47,519 nucleotides of DNA from UBA2396 sp038042175 (GTDB lineage: Bacteria > Planctomycetota > Phycisphaerae > Phycisphaerales > UBA1924). A model generated the notes under the pieces. The model saw only the letters and a program-made list of their open reading frames with translations, did no database searches and was not told the DNA's origin. A program made the position numbers and the translations under genes. The stretch is from positions 1 to 47,519 of the forward strand of contig CAYHQQ010000033.1 in the NCBI GenBank assembly GCA_964358855.1, read 5' to 3'. Positions 38,870-46,271 of the stretch are shown here, in pieces. Position 1 is the stretch's first letter. The number at the start of each line of letters is the position of its first letter.

Positions 38870-40948
38870 ATGGCAATCCAATCAACCTCCTCCCCCGCCA
38901 ACGTCCGCAACATCTGCCTCTGCGGCTCGGCCAGTTCGGGAAAGACCACACTCACCGAACGCCTCCTCTTCGCCTCCGGCGCCACCAAGAGACTGGGAAC
39001 CATCGCCGAAGGAAACACCGTCTCCGATTTCACCGATGAAGAACGCCACCACAAGCACTCCCTCCAGCCCGCCTTCTCCCACTTCACGCACGACGGGCAC
39101 GCCGTCAATCTCATCGACACCCCCGGCCTCGCCGACTTCATGGGGCACGCCATCGCCTGCTTCCCCGCTTGCGAGACCGTCGTTGTCATGATCGACGCCC
39201 TCAAGGGGATCGACTCGGTCGCCCGCCGACTCATGGCCGTCGCCGAAGAACGCAAGATCCCCCGCTTCATCATCGTCAACAAGATCGACGAGCCCCACGC
39301 CGACCTCCCCGCCCTCGTCTCCGCAATCCGCGAGAGCTTCGGCGGCATCTGCCTCCCCATCAACCTCCCCACCGCCAACTTCACCAAGGTCATCAACGTC
39401 TTCGAGCACGACGGCCACGACCAGGCCGGCGACCAGACCGACTTCTCCTCCGTCCACGAGGCCCACAAACAAATCGTCGAACAGGTCATCGAGGTCGACG
39501 AAGACCTCACCATGGCTTACCTCGAAAAGGGCGAGGGCTTCGATCCCGACAAACTCCACGCCGCCTTCGAGAAGGCCCTCGAGAGCGCCCACCTCGTCCC
39601 CATCGCCTTCTGCTCCGCCAAGACCGGCGCCGGCTGCGACGACCTCATGCACGTCTTCGCCAGCCTCTGCCCCAGCCCCGTCGAGGTCAACCCGCCCGAG
39701 TTCGTCCAGCGCACCAATGAAGACAGCCCCGAGGTCGAGTGGCACGCCAAGCCCGACCCCGCCGCCCCGCTGCTCGCCCACGTCTTCAAGATCACCACCG
39801 ACCCCTTCGTCGGCAAGCTCGGCGTCTTCCGCGTCCACCAGGGCACGCTCAGGGCCCGCGCCGACATCCTCATCGACGAGATCAAAAAGCCCGTCCGCAT
39901 CACCCACCTCTTCAAGCTCCAGGGCAAGGAGCACGTCGAGGTCCAGGAAGTCGGCCCCGGCGACATCGCCGCCGTCTCCAAGATCGACGACCTCCACTTC
40001 AACTGCGTCCTCCACGACTCCCACGCCCTCGACAGCGTCCACCTCAATCCCCTCCCGCTCCCCAAGCCCCTCTACGGCCTCGCAGTCGAGCTCAAGAGCC
40101 ACGCCGACGAGACCAAGTTCTCCACCATCGCCCACAAGCTGATGGAAGAAGACCCCTCGTTCCGCATCGAGCGCATCGCCGCCACCGGCCAGACCGTGAT
40201 CCGAGGCCTGGGCGAGCTCCACCTCCGCATCATCTGCGAGAAGTTCAAGCAGTCCAACATCGAGCTGCTGACCAGCCCGCCCAAAGTTGCCTACAAGGAA
40301 ACAATCACCGGCAAGGCCGAGGGACACCACCGCCATCGCAAGCAGACCGGCGGCTCAGGCCAGTTCGGTGAGGTCTACCTCCGCATCGAGCCTCTTCCCA
40401 ACGACCACGCCGAGGGTTTCGAGTTCGTCTCCGAGGTCGTCGGCGGCACAGTCCCGCGTCAATACTGGCCCGCCGTCGAGAAGGGCGTCCGCCAGGTCAT
40501 GCAGGAAGGCGCCTTCGCCGGCTATCCGATGTCGGGCATCCGCTGTGCCCTCTACGACGGCAAGTACCACGACGTCGACAGCAAGGAAATCGCGTTCATC
40601 TCCGCAGCCCGCCACGCCTTCATCGATGCCGTCATGAAAGCCCGTCCCAAGCTCCTCGAGCCCTACGTCCTGCTGGAGGTCACCGCCCCCAGCCGCTACA
40701 TGGGCGACATCGCCGGGCATCTCTCAACCAAGCGGGGTCGGGTCCAGGACACCTCCGTGATGGCGGGCGATCAGTGCCTCGTCAAGGCGATCGCGCCCCT
40801 GGGCGAACTCCAGAACTACACCAACGAGCTCAAGAGCATGACCGCCGGCGCCGGCACCTACTCCCTGGACCACAGCCACGACGAGACCACCCCGCCCCAG
40901 GTCCAATCCGCCGTCATGGCGGCCTACAAACCCAAGCACGAGGAATAA
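38870..40948 (+). CDS. EF-G-like translational GTPase (EF-G paralogue)
   Basis: A 692-residue, five-domain GTPase of the EF-G-like (EF-G2) group rather than the canonical translocase. The G1 loop is GSASSGKT (residues 19-26) in place of the usual GHVDAGKT or GHIDAGKT. G3 is DTPGLADF, G4 NKID and G5 CSAKTGAG. Domain IV contains HRHRKQTGGSGQFGEVYLR, and the C-terminal fold has VLLEVTAPSRYMGDIAGHLS followed by TKRGRV. Many bacteria carry such a paralogue beside fusA; its role (growth-condition-specific translation, or unknown) is not settled. AAAGGAG lies 10 bases before the ATG. Neighbouring rps/tuf genes are absent, supporting paralogue status. A repeat cluster begins right after the stop. Confidence 0.92.
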   Translation: MAIQSTSSPANVRNICLCGSASSGKTTLTERLLFASGATKRLGTIAEGNTVSDFTDEERHHKHSLQPAFSHFTHDGHAVNLIDTPGLADFMGHAIACFPACETVVVMIDALKGIDSVARRLMAVAEERKIPRFIIVNKIDEPHADLPALVSAIRESFGGICLPINLPTANFTKVINVFEHDGHDQAGDQTDFSSVHEAHKQIVEQVIEVDEDLTMAYLEKGEGFDPDKLHAAFEKALESAHLVPIAFCSAKTGAGCDDLMHVFASLCPSPVEVNPPEFVQRTNEDSPEVEWHAKPDPAAPLLAHVFKITTDPFVGKLGVFRVHQGTLRARADILIDEIKKPVRITHLFKLQGKEHVEVQEVGPGDIAAVSKIDDLHFNCVLHDSHALDSVHLNPLPLPKPLYGLAVELKSHADETKFSTIAHKLMEEDPSFRIERIAATGQTVIRGLGELHLRIICEKFKQSNIELLTSPPKVAYKETITGKAEGHHRHRKQTGGSGQFGEVYLRIEPLPNDHAEGFEFVSEVVGGTVPRQYWPAVEKGVRQVMQEGAFAGYPMSGIRCALYDGKYHDVDSKEIAFISAARHAFIDAVMKARPKLLEPYVLLEVTAPSRYMGDIAGHLSTKRGRVQDTSVMAGDQCLVKAIAPLGELQNYTNELKSMTAGAGTYSLDHSHDETTPPQVQSAVMAAYKPKHEE

Positions 40949-40949
40949 A

Positions 40950-41273
40950 GGCATTGCACCACAGAGGGCACAGGGAACACACAGAGGGGAAAGGGCAGAG
41001 GAGAGAATTGGATCGGCTCGAATCGAATCCTCCGACTTGGTCTTGCTCTGCGTCCCTCTGTGAGCTCTTTGGTTCATTTTCCTTCTGCTTTGAACATTGT
41101 CTTGCCTCTGCGCCCCTCCGCGTCCTCTGCGTTAAACTGCCTTTCTGTCTCGAACACTGTCTTCCCTCCGTGCCCCTCCGTGTTCTCCGTGTTGAACCTG
41201 CCTTTCTGTCTTGATCACACACTCTCTCTCCCTGTGCCCTCTGTGCTCTCTGTGGTGAACTGCCTTTCTGTCT
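40950..41273. repeat. Large modular family 3 repeat cluster
   Basis: The left arm (about 40957-41002) is built of ACAGAGGG/CAGAGG units. The right part has successive CTCTGCG, CTCCGTG and CTCTGTG blocks (41045-41255). Each of the last three blocks ends in a GTTAAACTGCCTTTCTGTCT-like linker, of which there are three copies. The last block pairs with the first arm. It fills the gap between the EF-G-like and ankyrin genes. Confidence 0.9.
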
Positions 41274-41290
41274 CCCTTCGGAGCGATGCC

Positions 41291-42205
41291 ATGAACACCT
41301 CACGTTCCCCGTTGCCGCTCATCATTCTGCTTCTCTGCCTCGTGGGCGTCAGCGCCGGCCTCTTCTACTGGACCCAGTCGCTCCACGCCAGCGTCGATCA
41401 GGAAGCCTCCGCCCGCACCGCGCCCTCCGCCCTGCACGACGCCGCGGCCGCCGGCAACGCCGAAGCGATCGCCACCGCGCTCAAGAACGGCGCCGCGATC
41501 GAAGGTCGCATCGACCGCCCGGGCCAGAAACAAGGCATGACCGCCCTCATGGTCGCCGCCCAGGCCGGCAAGCCCGTCATCGTCAACGCCCTCATCAAGG
41601 CCGGCGCCAAGTCCGACGCCGCAACCCGCGACGGATGGACGCCGCTCTTCTTCGCCGCCATCTCCGGCGACTCTCACACCGTCGCGGCGCTCGTTGACGC
41701 CGGCGCCACCGTCAACGCCAGGTCGACCGAGGGCTTCACACCCCTCATGCTCGCCGCCGCCAAGGGCTCTCCCGATGCCCTCCAGGTCCTCCTGAGCAAG
41801 GGCGCCGACACGTCCTTCCGCAACAAGTGGGGCGAGTCGGCCCTCCTCATCGCAGCCCGCGACAAGAACATGGACAAGGTCAAGGCCATCCTCGTCACCA
41901 GCCCCGACGTCAACGCCACCGACCGCGAGGGCAAGACGCCCCTGGCCGCCGCCTGCGCCGAGGGCGCTCCCGCCGAGCTGCTCCAGGCGCTCTTCGACGC
42001 CAAGGCCGACGTGAACAAGGGCGATGAATCGGGCGTCACCGCCCTCATGCGTGCCGCCGATCGCGGCGACGCCGACACCGTCAAACTCCTCCTGGCCGCC
42101 GGCGCCAAGAAAGACCTCAAAGACACCAACGCCCAAACCGCCGCCGACTGGGCCACCAACCGCGGCGACGAACCCGGCAAAGCCTGCGCCGAACTCCTGA
42201 AATAA
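41291..42205 (+). CDS. Membrane-anchored ankyrin-repeat protein
   Basis: 304 residues. An N-terminal hydrophobic segment (about 9-27, LPLIILLLCLVGVSAGLFYW) acts as anchor or signal. About seven ankyrin repeats follow (residues about 45-290), each with the helix-turn pattern, for example GMTALMVAAQAGKPVIVNAL, GWTPLFFAAISGDSHTVAAL and GFTPLMLAAAKGSPDALQVL. It is a protein-binding scaffold outside the cytoplasmic membrane; the partner is unknown. The ATG at 41291 has GGAG 8-11 bases upstream. The frame is open further upstream only through the repeat cluster, which is not thought to be coding. A pair of family 4 repeats starts within 10 bases of the stop. Confidence 0.9.
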   Translation: MNTSRSPLPLIILLLCLVGVSAGLFYWTQSLHASVDQEASARTAPSALHDAAAAGNAEAIATALKNGAAIEGRIDRPGQKQGMTALMVAAQAGKPVIVNALIKAGAKSDAATRDGWTPLFFAAISGDSHTVAALVDAGATVNARSTEGFTPLMLAAAKGSPDALQVLLSKGADTSFRNKWGESALLIAARDKNMDKVKAILVTSPDVNATDREGKTPLAAACAEGAPAELLQALFDAKADVNKGDESGVTALMRAADRGDADTVKLLLAAGAKKDLKDTNAQTAADWATNRGDEPGKACAELLK

Positions 42206-42212
42206 AAATGGT

Positions 42213-42350
42213 GCGGTACCACTGACCGCCCCACCTTGGCCCACGAAATCCGACGGGTAAAGGGCGGTCAGTGCTCCTGGCGCGGTACCACTGACCGCCC
42301 CACTTTGGCGCACAAAAACCGATGGGGTAAAGGGCGGTCAGTGCTCTTGG
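42213..42350. repeat. Two tandem copies of the family 4 repeat
   Basis: Two direct copies of about 67 bases (42213-42280 and 42281-42350) each have GCGGTACCACTGACCGCCCC, a divergent middle, and GGGTAAAGGGCGGTCAGTGC. Within each, ACTGACCGCC pairs with GGCGGTCAGT. The middle sequences differ more than the arms. Related to 34083-34158. Confidence 0.92.
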
Positions 42351-42476
42351 TCACCCTCCGCCCGAGCCTTCGAATACTCATCCTCTGCCGCCTGCTCCGC
42401 CCGATAATGGAGCAGCCCCCAATTTGTCCACGGGCTCGTTGCCCTTCGCCGATGCCGTGTTACAGTGAACCTCAAG

Positions 42477-42758
42477 ATGCCGATCAACCCCTCCCAGAAC
42501 AGCATGAACTTCCGTCTGGCCACGGGCACCAATCCGCCCAAGCCAGACGCGAAGCCCGACGCGAACGCGAAACCCCGCACCACACTGGTCGCCGGATCGG
42601 TGAAGCCCGTGCCGTTCGTCGGAGCCGAGCCCGCGAGTAAGCCGGCCGCCGTGCCCGCCCCCACCGGCGATGCGCTGCCGCTCTACCGCCACCCGGCCGA
42701 CAAGAACGCCGCCGCAACCGCCGTTCACGCCGGACGCGTCATCGACGTTCGGGCCTGA
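42477..42758 (+). CDS. Small Pro/Ala/Lys-rich protein of unknown function
   Basis: 93 residues, compositionally biased and probably disordered: LATGTNPPKPDAKPDANAKP, then a more regular segment ending LPLYRHPADKNAAATAVHAG and RVIDVRA. No signal peptide or membrane segment. The C-terminal end looks like a short folded or motif region. The ATG at 42477 lacks a Shine-Dalgarno, but a TACAGT box ends 10 bases upstream, so a near-leaderless transcript is possible; GTG 42465 is an alternative. It precedes uppP by 71 bases. Coding status is moderately supported by codon-like composition and the clean stop. No family recognised. Confidence 0.55.
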   Translation: MPINPSQNSMNFRLATGTNPPKPDAKPDANAKPRTTLVAGSVKPVPFVGAEPASKPAAVPAPTGDALPLYRHPADKNAAATAVHAGRVIDVRA

Positions 42759-42829
42759 TTCTCGCTCGCCATTGAAATCCAAGGGCCGCCCCGGTTTGGC
42801 TACACTCCGCGTCCTTCGTGGAGCAATCG

Positions 42830-43774
42830 ATGACATGGTGGCACGCCGTAATCCTGGGCCTGGTTGAAGGCATCACCGAGTACCTTCCCATCTCGTCGAC
42901 GGGGCACCTCATCCTCGCCTCCGCCGCTCTGGGCCTCAACTCCCCCGAGAGCAAGCGGGCCATCGACGACTTCAACATCATCATCCAGGGCGGCGCGATC
43001 CTCGCCGTCGCCGGGCTCTACTGGCCCCGCGTCAAGCAGATCTGCAAAGGTCTCATCGGGCGCGACAACGCCGGCACCGCCCTCTTCGTCAACCTCCTCA
43101 TTGCGTTCCTCCCCGCCGCCGTCCTGGGCAAGCTCATGCACGACTGGATCGAGTCGATGCTCTTCTTCCCCATTCCCGTCACCACCGCCCTGGCGGTGGG
43201 CGGCCTCTTCATGATCTGGCTCCAGGCCCGCCGCGATGGCCGCCTGGGCCTCGCTCCGATCTCCAGGACCACCATCGAAGAGATCACACCTCGCCAGGCC
43301 CTCTTCATCGGTTGCCTCCAGTGCGTCGCCCTCTGGCCCGGCACCAGCCGCAGCATGATGACCATCGCCGGAGGCTACATGGTTGGCCTCCCCGCCGCCG
43401 CCGCCGCCGAGTTCTCCTTTCTCCTGGGCCTCCCCACGCTCACCGCTGCCACGCTCTACAGCCTCTACAAGAACCTCTCGCACGCCAAGAGCGAGTCCGC
43501 CGCCACCGGACACCACGTCGCCAACCTCTTCGAATCTCTCGGCGCCGTCAACTGTCTCATCGGCATCGTCGTCGCCGCCATCTCCGCCGCCATCGCCATC
43601 AAGTGGCTCGTGGGGTTCCTCTCCCGCAAGGGCCTCACCGCGTTCGGCATCTACCGGCTGATCCTTGCCGCCTTCCTCACCATCCTCATCGCCCGCGGCG
43701 CCGTCACGATCGCGCCAAAGGACAAGGACGCCCCGAAGACTCCTCCAGTCCCCGCAATCCGCTCCCCGAAGTGA
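42830..43774 (+). CDS. uppP: Undecaprenyl-diphosphatase
   Basis: Dephosphorylates undecaprenyl diphosphate to recycle the lipid carrier of peptidoglycan and other polymers; it also confers bacitracin tolerance. The 314-residue integral membrane protein has motif 1 GLVEGITEYLPISSTGHL (Glu13/Glu17 and His26) and motif 2 PGTSRSMMTIAGG with the catalytic Ser/Arg. About eight transmembrane helices are visible. The C-terminus has a short Lys/Pro tail (APKDKDAPKTPPVPAIRSPK), longer than usual. The ATG at 42830 has GGAG 8 bases upstream, giving MTWWHAVILGLVEG; GTG 42818 is less likely. serA follows 55 bases later. Confidence 0.96.
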   Translation: MTWWHAVILGLVEGITEYLPISSTGHLILASAALGLNSPESKRAIDDFNIIIQGGAILAVAGLYWPRVKQICKGLIGRDNAGTALFVNLLIAFLPAAVLGKLMHDWIESMLFFPIPVTTALAVGGLFMIWLQARRDGRLGLAPISRTTIEEITPRQALFIGCLQCVALWPGTSRSMMTIAGGYMVGLPAAAAAEFSFLLGLPTLTAATLYSLYKNLSHAKSESAATGHHVANLFESLGAVNCLIGIVVAAISAAIAIKWLVGFLSRKGLTAFGIYRLILAAFLTILIARGAVTIAPKDKDAPKTPPVPAIRSPK

Positions 43775-43829
43775 CCGATATCCGTCCGTGATGATCACCA
43801 CGCTGCCCACGCCAAGGACGCTCGCCCCG

Positions 43830-45086
43830 ATGACCACCAGCTTCCCCAAGGACAAGATCAACGTCCTGCTTCTCGAGAGCGTCCACGCCAAGGCCGCCAA
43901 CGCCTTCCGCACCGACGGCTTCACCGTCGAATCCCTCCCCGGCAGCCCCGAGCGCACCGACCTCCCGCGCCTGCTCGCCAACGCTCACGTTCTGGGCATC
44001 CGTTCCAAGACCGAGCTCACCGCCGACCTTCTCGCGGCCGCCCCCAAGCTCCTGGGCGTCGGCTGCTTCTGCATCGGCACCGATCAGGTTGATCTGCCCG
44101 CCGCCGCCGCGCTTGGCGTGCCCGTCTTCAACTCCCCTTTCGGCAACACGCGGAGCGTCGCCGAGCTCACCCTCGCCGAGATCATCGCCCTCTACCGCCA
44201 GCTCCTGCCCAAGTCCGTCGGCCTGCACGCGGGCAAATGGGACAAGTCCGCCGCCGGAAGCCACGAGGTCCGCGGCAAGACCCTGGGCCTCATCGGCTAC
44301 GGCCACATCGGCTCGCAGGTCTCGGTCATCGCCGAAGCGCTGGGCATGCGGGTGATCTACTTCGACATCGTCCCCAAGCTCCCGCTCGGCAATGCACGGG
44401 CCGTCCGCACGCTCAAGGAACTCCTCGAGCAGTCGGACGTGGTGAGTCTGCACGTCCCCTCGACCGACGCCACCAGCAACATGATCGCCCAGTCGCAACT
44501 CGCCTCGATGCGCAAGGGCTCGTTCCTCATCAACAACGCCCGAGGCCACGTCGTCGACATTCCCGCCCTCGCCCACGCCGTGCGATCGGGACACCTTGGC
44601 GGAGCCGCCATTGACGTCTTCCCCAAGGAACCTTCGCACAAGGACGAGGCCTTCTCCAGCGAACTCCAGGGCCTGAGCAACGTGATCCTCACGCCGCACG
44701 TGGGCGGGAGCACCGCCGAAGCCCAGGAAGCCATCGCCGAGGATGTCGCCTCCAAGCTCCTCTCGTTCGTGAATCGCGGCTCAACCACGGGGGCGGTCAA
44801 CGTGCCCCAGGTCGAATTGCCCGAACAGACGATCGAAGGCGCAACGCAGGATCGTCCGCAGACAAGGCCCCACCGCCTGCTGCACTTCCATCGCAATGTC
44901 CCGGGCGTCTTGCGGAAGATGCACACGCTCATCGCCGACCTGGGCGCGAACATCTCCGCCGAGTACCTCCGAACAAGCGCGGACCTGGGCTACGTCGTGC
45001 TCGACGTCGACCCCACCGACGCCGACGCCATCATGGCCGGCCTCCGCCAGATCCCCGAAACCATCCGCGTCCGCGTCCTGTGGTGA
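43830..45086 (+). CDS. serA: D-3-phosphoglycerate dehydrogenase
   Basis: Oxidises 3-phosphoglycerate to 3-phosphohydroxypyruvate, the first committed step of serine synthesis. 418 residues, close to E. coli SerA (410) in length and layout. The NAD-binding LIGYGHIGSQVSVIAEALGM is present, as are the catalytic Arg in FLINNARGHVVD, Glu in IDVFPKEP and His in LTPHVGGST. VGCFCIGTDQVDL is the substrate-domain motif. The C-terminal ACT domain HRNVPGVLRKMHTLIADLGA (from about residue 350) is the likely serine-sensing site. ATG 43830 is preferred (AAGGA about 12 bases upstream); ATG 43791 would add 13 residues. A repeat cluster begins 21 bases after the stop. Confidence 0.96.
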   Translation: MTTSFPKDKINVLLLESVHAKAANAFRTDGFTVESLPGSPERTDLPRLLANAHVLGIRSKTELTADLLAAAPKLLGVGCFCIGTDQVDLPAAAALGVPVFNSPFGNTRSVAELTLAEIIALYRQLLPKSVGLHAGKWDKSAAGSHEVRGKTLGLIGYGHIGSQVSVIAEALGMRVIYFDIVPKLPLGNARAVRTLKELLEQSDVVSLHVPSTDATSNMIAQSQLASMRKGSFLINNARGHVVDIPALAHAVRSGHLGGAAIDVFPKEPSHKDEAFSSELQGLSNVILTPHVGGSTAEAQEAIAEDVASKLLSFVNRGSTTGAVNVPQVELPEQTIEGATQDRPQTRPHRLLHFHRNVPGVLRKMHTLIADLGANISAEYLRTSADLGYVVLDVDPTDADAIMAGLRQIPETIRVRVLW

Positions 45087-45106
45087 ACACTCACGCCACA
45101 AAAAAT

Positions 45107-45270
45107 TGAAACACGGAGTTCGCGGAGCGACAAGGAGGCAGGCCGGGTCGAGTCTGGCGAATCGTGTGCAAAGGCAGAAGGCTGAATCAACTCCGCCTTC
45201 AGCCTTCAAGTTCAGCCTTCCGCCTTGCCTTCCTCCGTGTCACTCCGTGTTCTCCGTGTTGAAACTGTCT
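45107..45270. repeat. Composite repeat: family 3 arms around an inner AGGCTGAA/TTCAGCCT inverted repeat
   Basis: The outer arms TTGAAACACGGAG (45107-45119) and CTCCGTGTTGAAA (45252-45264) pair. The right arm has three CTCCGTG units. Inside lies AAGGCAGAAGGCTGAA (45171-45186), which pairs with the TTCAGCCTTCCGCCTT run (about 45211-45226), with an extra TTCAGCCTT copy between. Two repeat types are nested. Confidence 0.88.
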
Positions 45271-45298
45271 TGCTGAACGCACGACACTCTCAAGCGGA

Positions 45299-46159
45299 TC
45301 AGGTTGCGGCCGGTGCCGCCGGCGGCTGCTTGGTCTCGCCGCCGCTCGACTGCGATTGCACGCCAAGACCAACCAGCGCCAGCACCGCCCAGATGCCTCC
45401 GACCACGATGGGCGACTGCGGGATCTTCTCGGCCAGCTCCGCGTTCATCGCGTGCAAGAGCCAATAGCCAAAGCCCATGACCGCCGCCGAGCCGGCCAGC
45501 GAGGTCACCAGCGTCGCGCTCTTCTTGGGGGCCGCCAGGCCGATCAAGACGCCCAGCACAAGCCCGCCGCCCGTGCAGGCCAGCAGCATCGTGCGGCTCT
45601 GCGTCGGGAGCGTGTCCCACTTCGCCTTGAGCTCGACGCGATGCTCATCGACAAACGCGCGGACCTTTCCCGCCTGATCCGTCGGGTCCGCCTTCACAAG
45701 ATCCTTCACCTCGGCCGCACTCGCGCGAAGGGCGCTGGTCGCCTCGGGCGCAGTCGGCAGGTCCGCGGGCAACCCGCCCGGCGTGCGTGCGAGCATGATG
45801 ATCGCGACGATGATGCCCAGCCCCGCGAACACCACCCCCGAACTCACCGCCAGCGCGAGCTTGAACAGCACGACCGAAAGAACGAGCCCCAGGACCACCC
45901 CCGCGGCGATCCCCGCGTACACGGAAGGGACGCCAAACACCGGGCCGTCGTGCACCGTCGGCATGACCAGCCCGCCCACGCCCGCCCCTGCGAGCGATCC
46001 CAGCACCACAAACGCCGGCTGCAAGACCCGCCCGCCCGCGAGCCACAGGATCAGGCCCGCAACAAATCCCGCCCCCGCCAACAGGTGAAGCCCCAGCGGC
46101 AAAGCGGCCACAGCGGCCAAGAGCCCCTCAAGCACCACGATGGGAGATTGCTGATTCAA
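45299..46159 (-). CDS. Glycine-rich multi-pass membrane protein of unknown function
   Basis: 286 residues with about seven hydrophobic segments rich in Gly and Ala (for example LLAGAGFVAGLILWLAGGRV, VYAGIAAGVVLGLVLSVVLF, LLACTGGGLVLGVLIGLA). A soluble loop (about residues 135-195, containing EATSALRASAAEVKDLVKAD and AKWDTLPTQSR) divides them. The pattern recalls glycine-zipper membrane proteins, but no family is recognised. The start is taken as TTG 46159 (MNQQSPIVVLEGLLAAV), preceded by GGAGG at 5 bases; GTG 46171 is a weaker alternative. It is convergent with serA, with a composite repeat between, and divergent from pheA. Confidence 0.75.
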   Translation of the reverse strand: MNQQSPIVVLEGLLAAVAALPLGLHLLAGAGFVAGLILWLAGGRVLQPAFVVLGSLAGAGVGGLVMPTVHDGPVFGVPSVYAGIAAGVVLGLVLSVVLFKLALAVSSGVVFAGLGIIVAIIMLARTPGGLPADLPTAPEATSALRASAAEVKDLVKADPTDQAGKVRAFVDEHRVELKAKWDTLPTQSRTMLLACTGGGLVLGVLIGLAAPKKSATLVTSLAGSAAVMGFGYWLLHAMNAELAEKIPQSPIVVGGIWAVLALVGLGVQSQSSGGETKQPPAAPAAT

Positions 46160-46271
46160 CGCGTCCTCCACAATCCTCAACTCGGCTTCAAAGCCAGAAC
46201 CACTATACCTTTGGGATCCGGCACCCGCCGATTGCGGAAATACGCCCCGTCTGCCGATGCAGTGAACGCCC

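Noticed and set aside
38882..40336. Minus-strand open frame rich in Asp, Gly and Val opposite the EF-G-like gene
   Set aside because: Antisense of a five-domain GTPase; acidic low-complexity translation without a ribosome site or motif.
41060..41290. Upstream in-frame extension of the ankyrin gene through the repeat cluster
   Set aside because: The translation is only the repeat (Leu/Pro/Ser/Val runs), and a ribosome site precedes the ATG at 41291.
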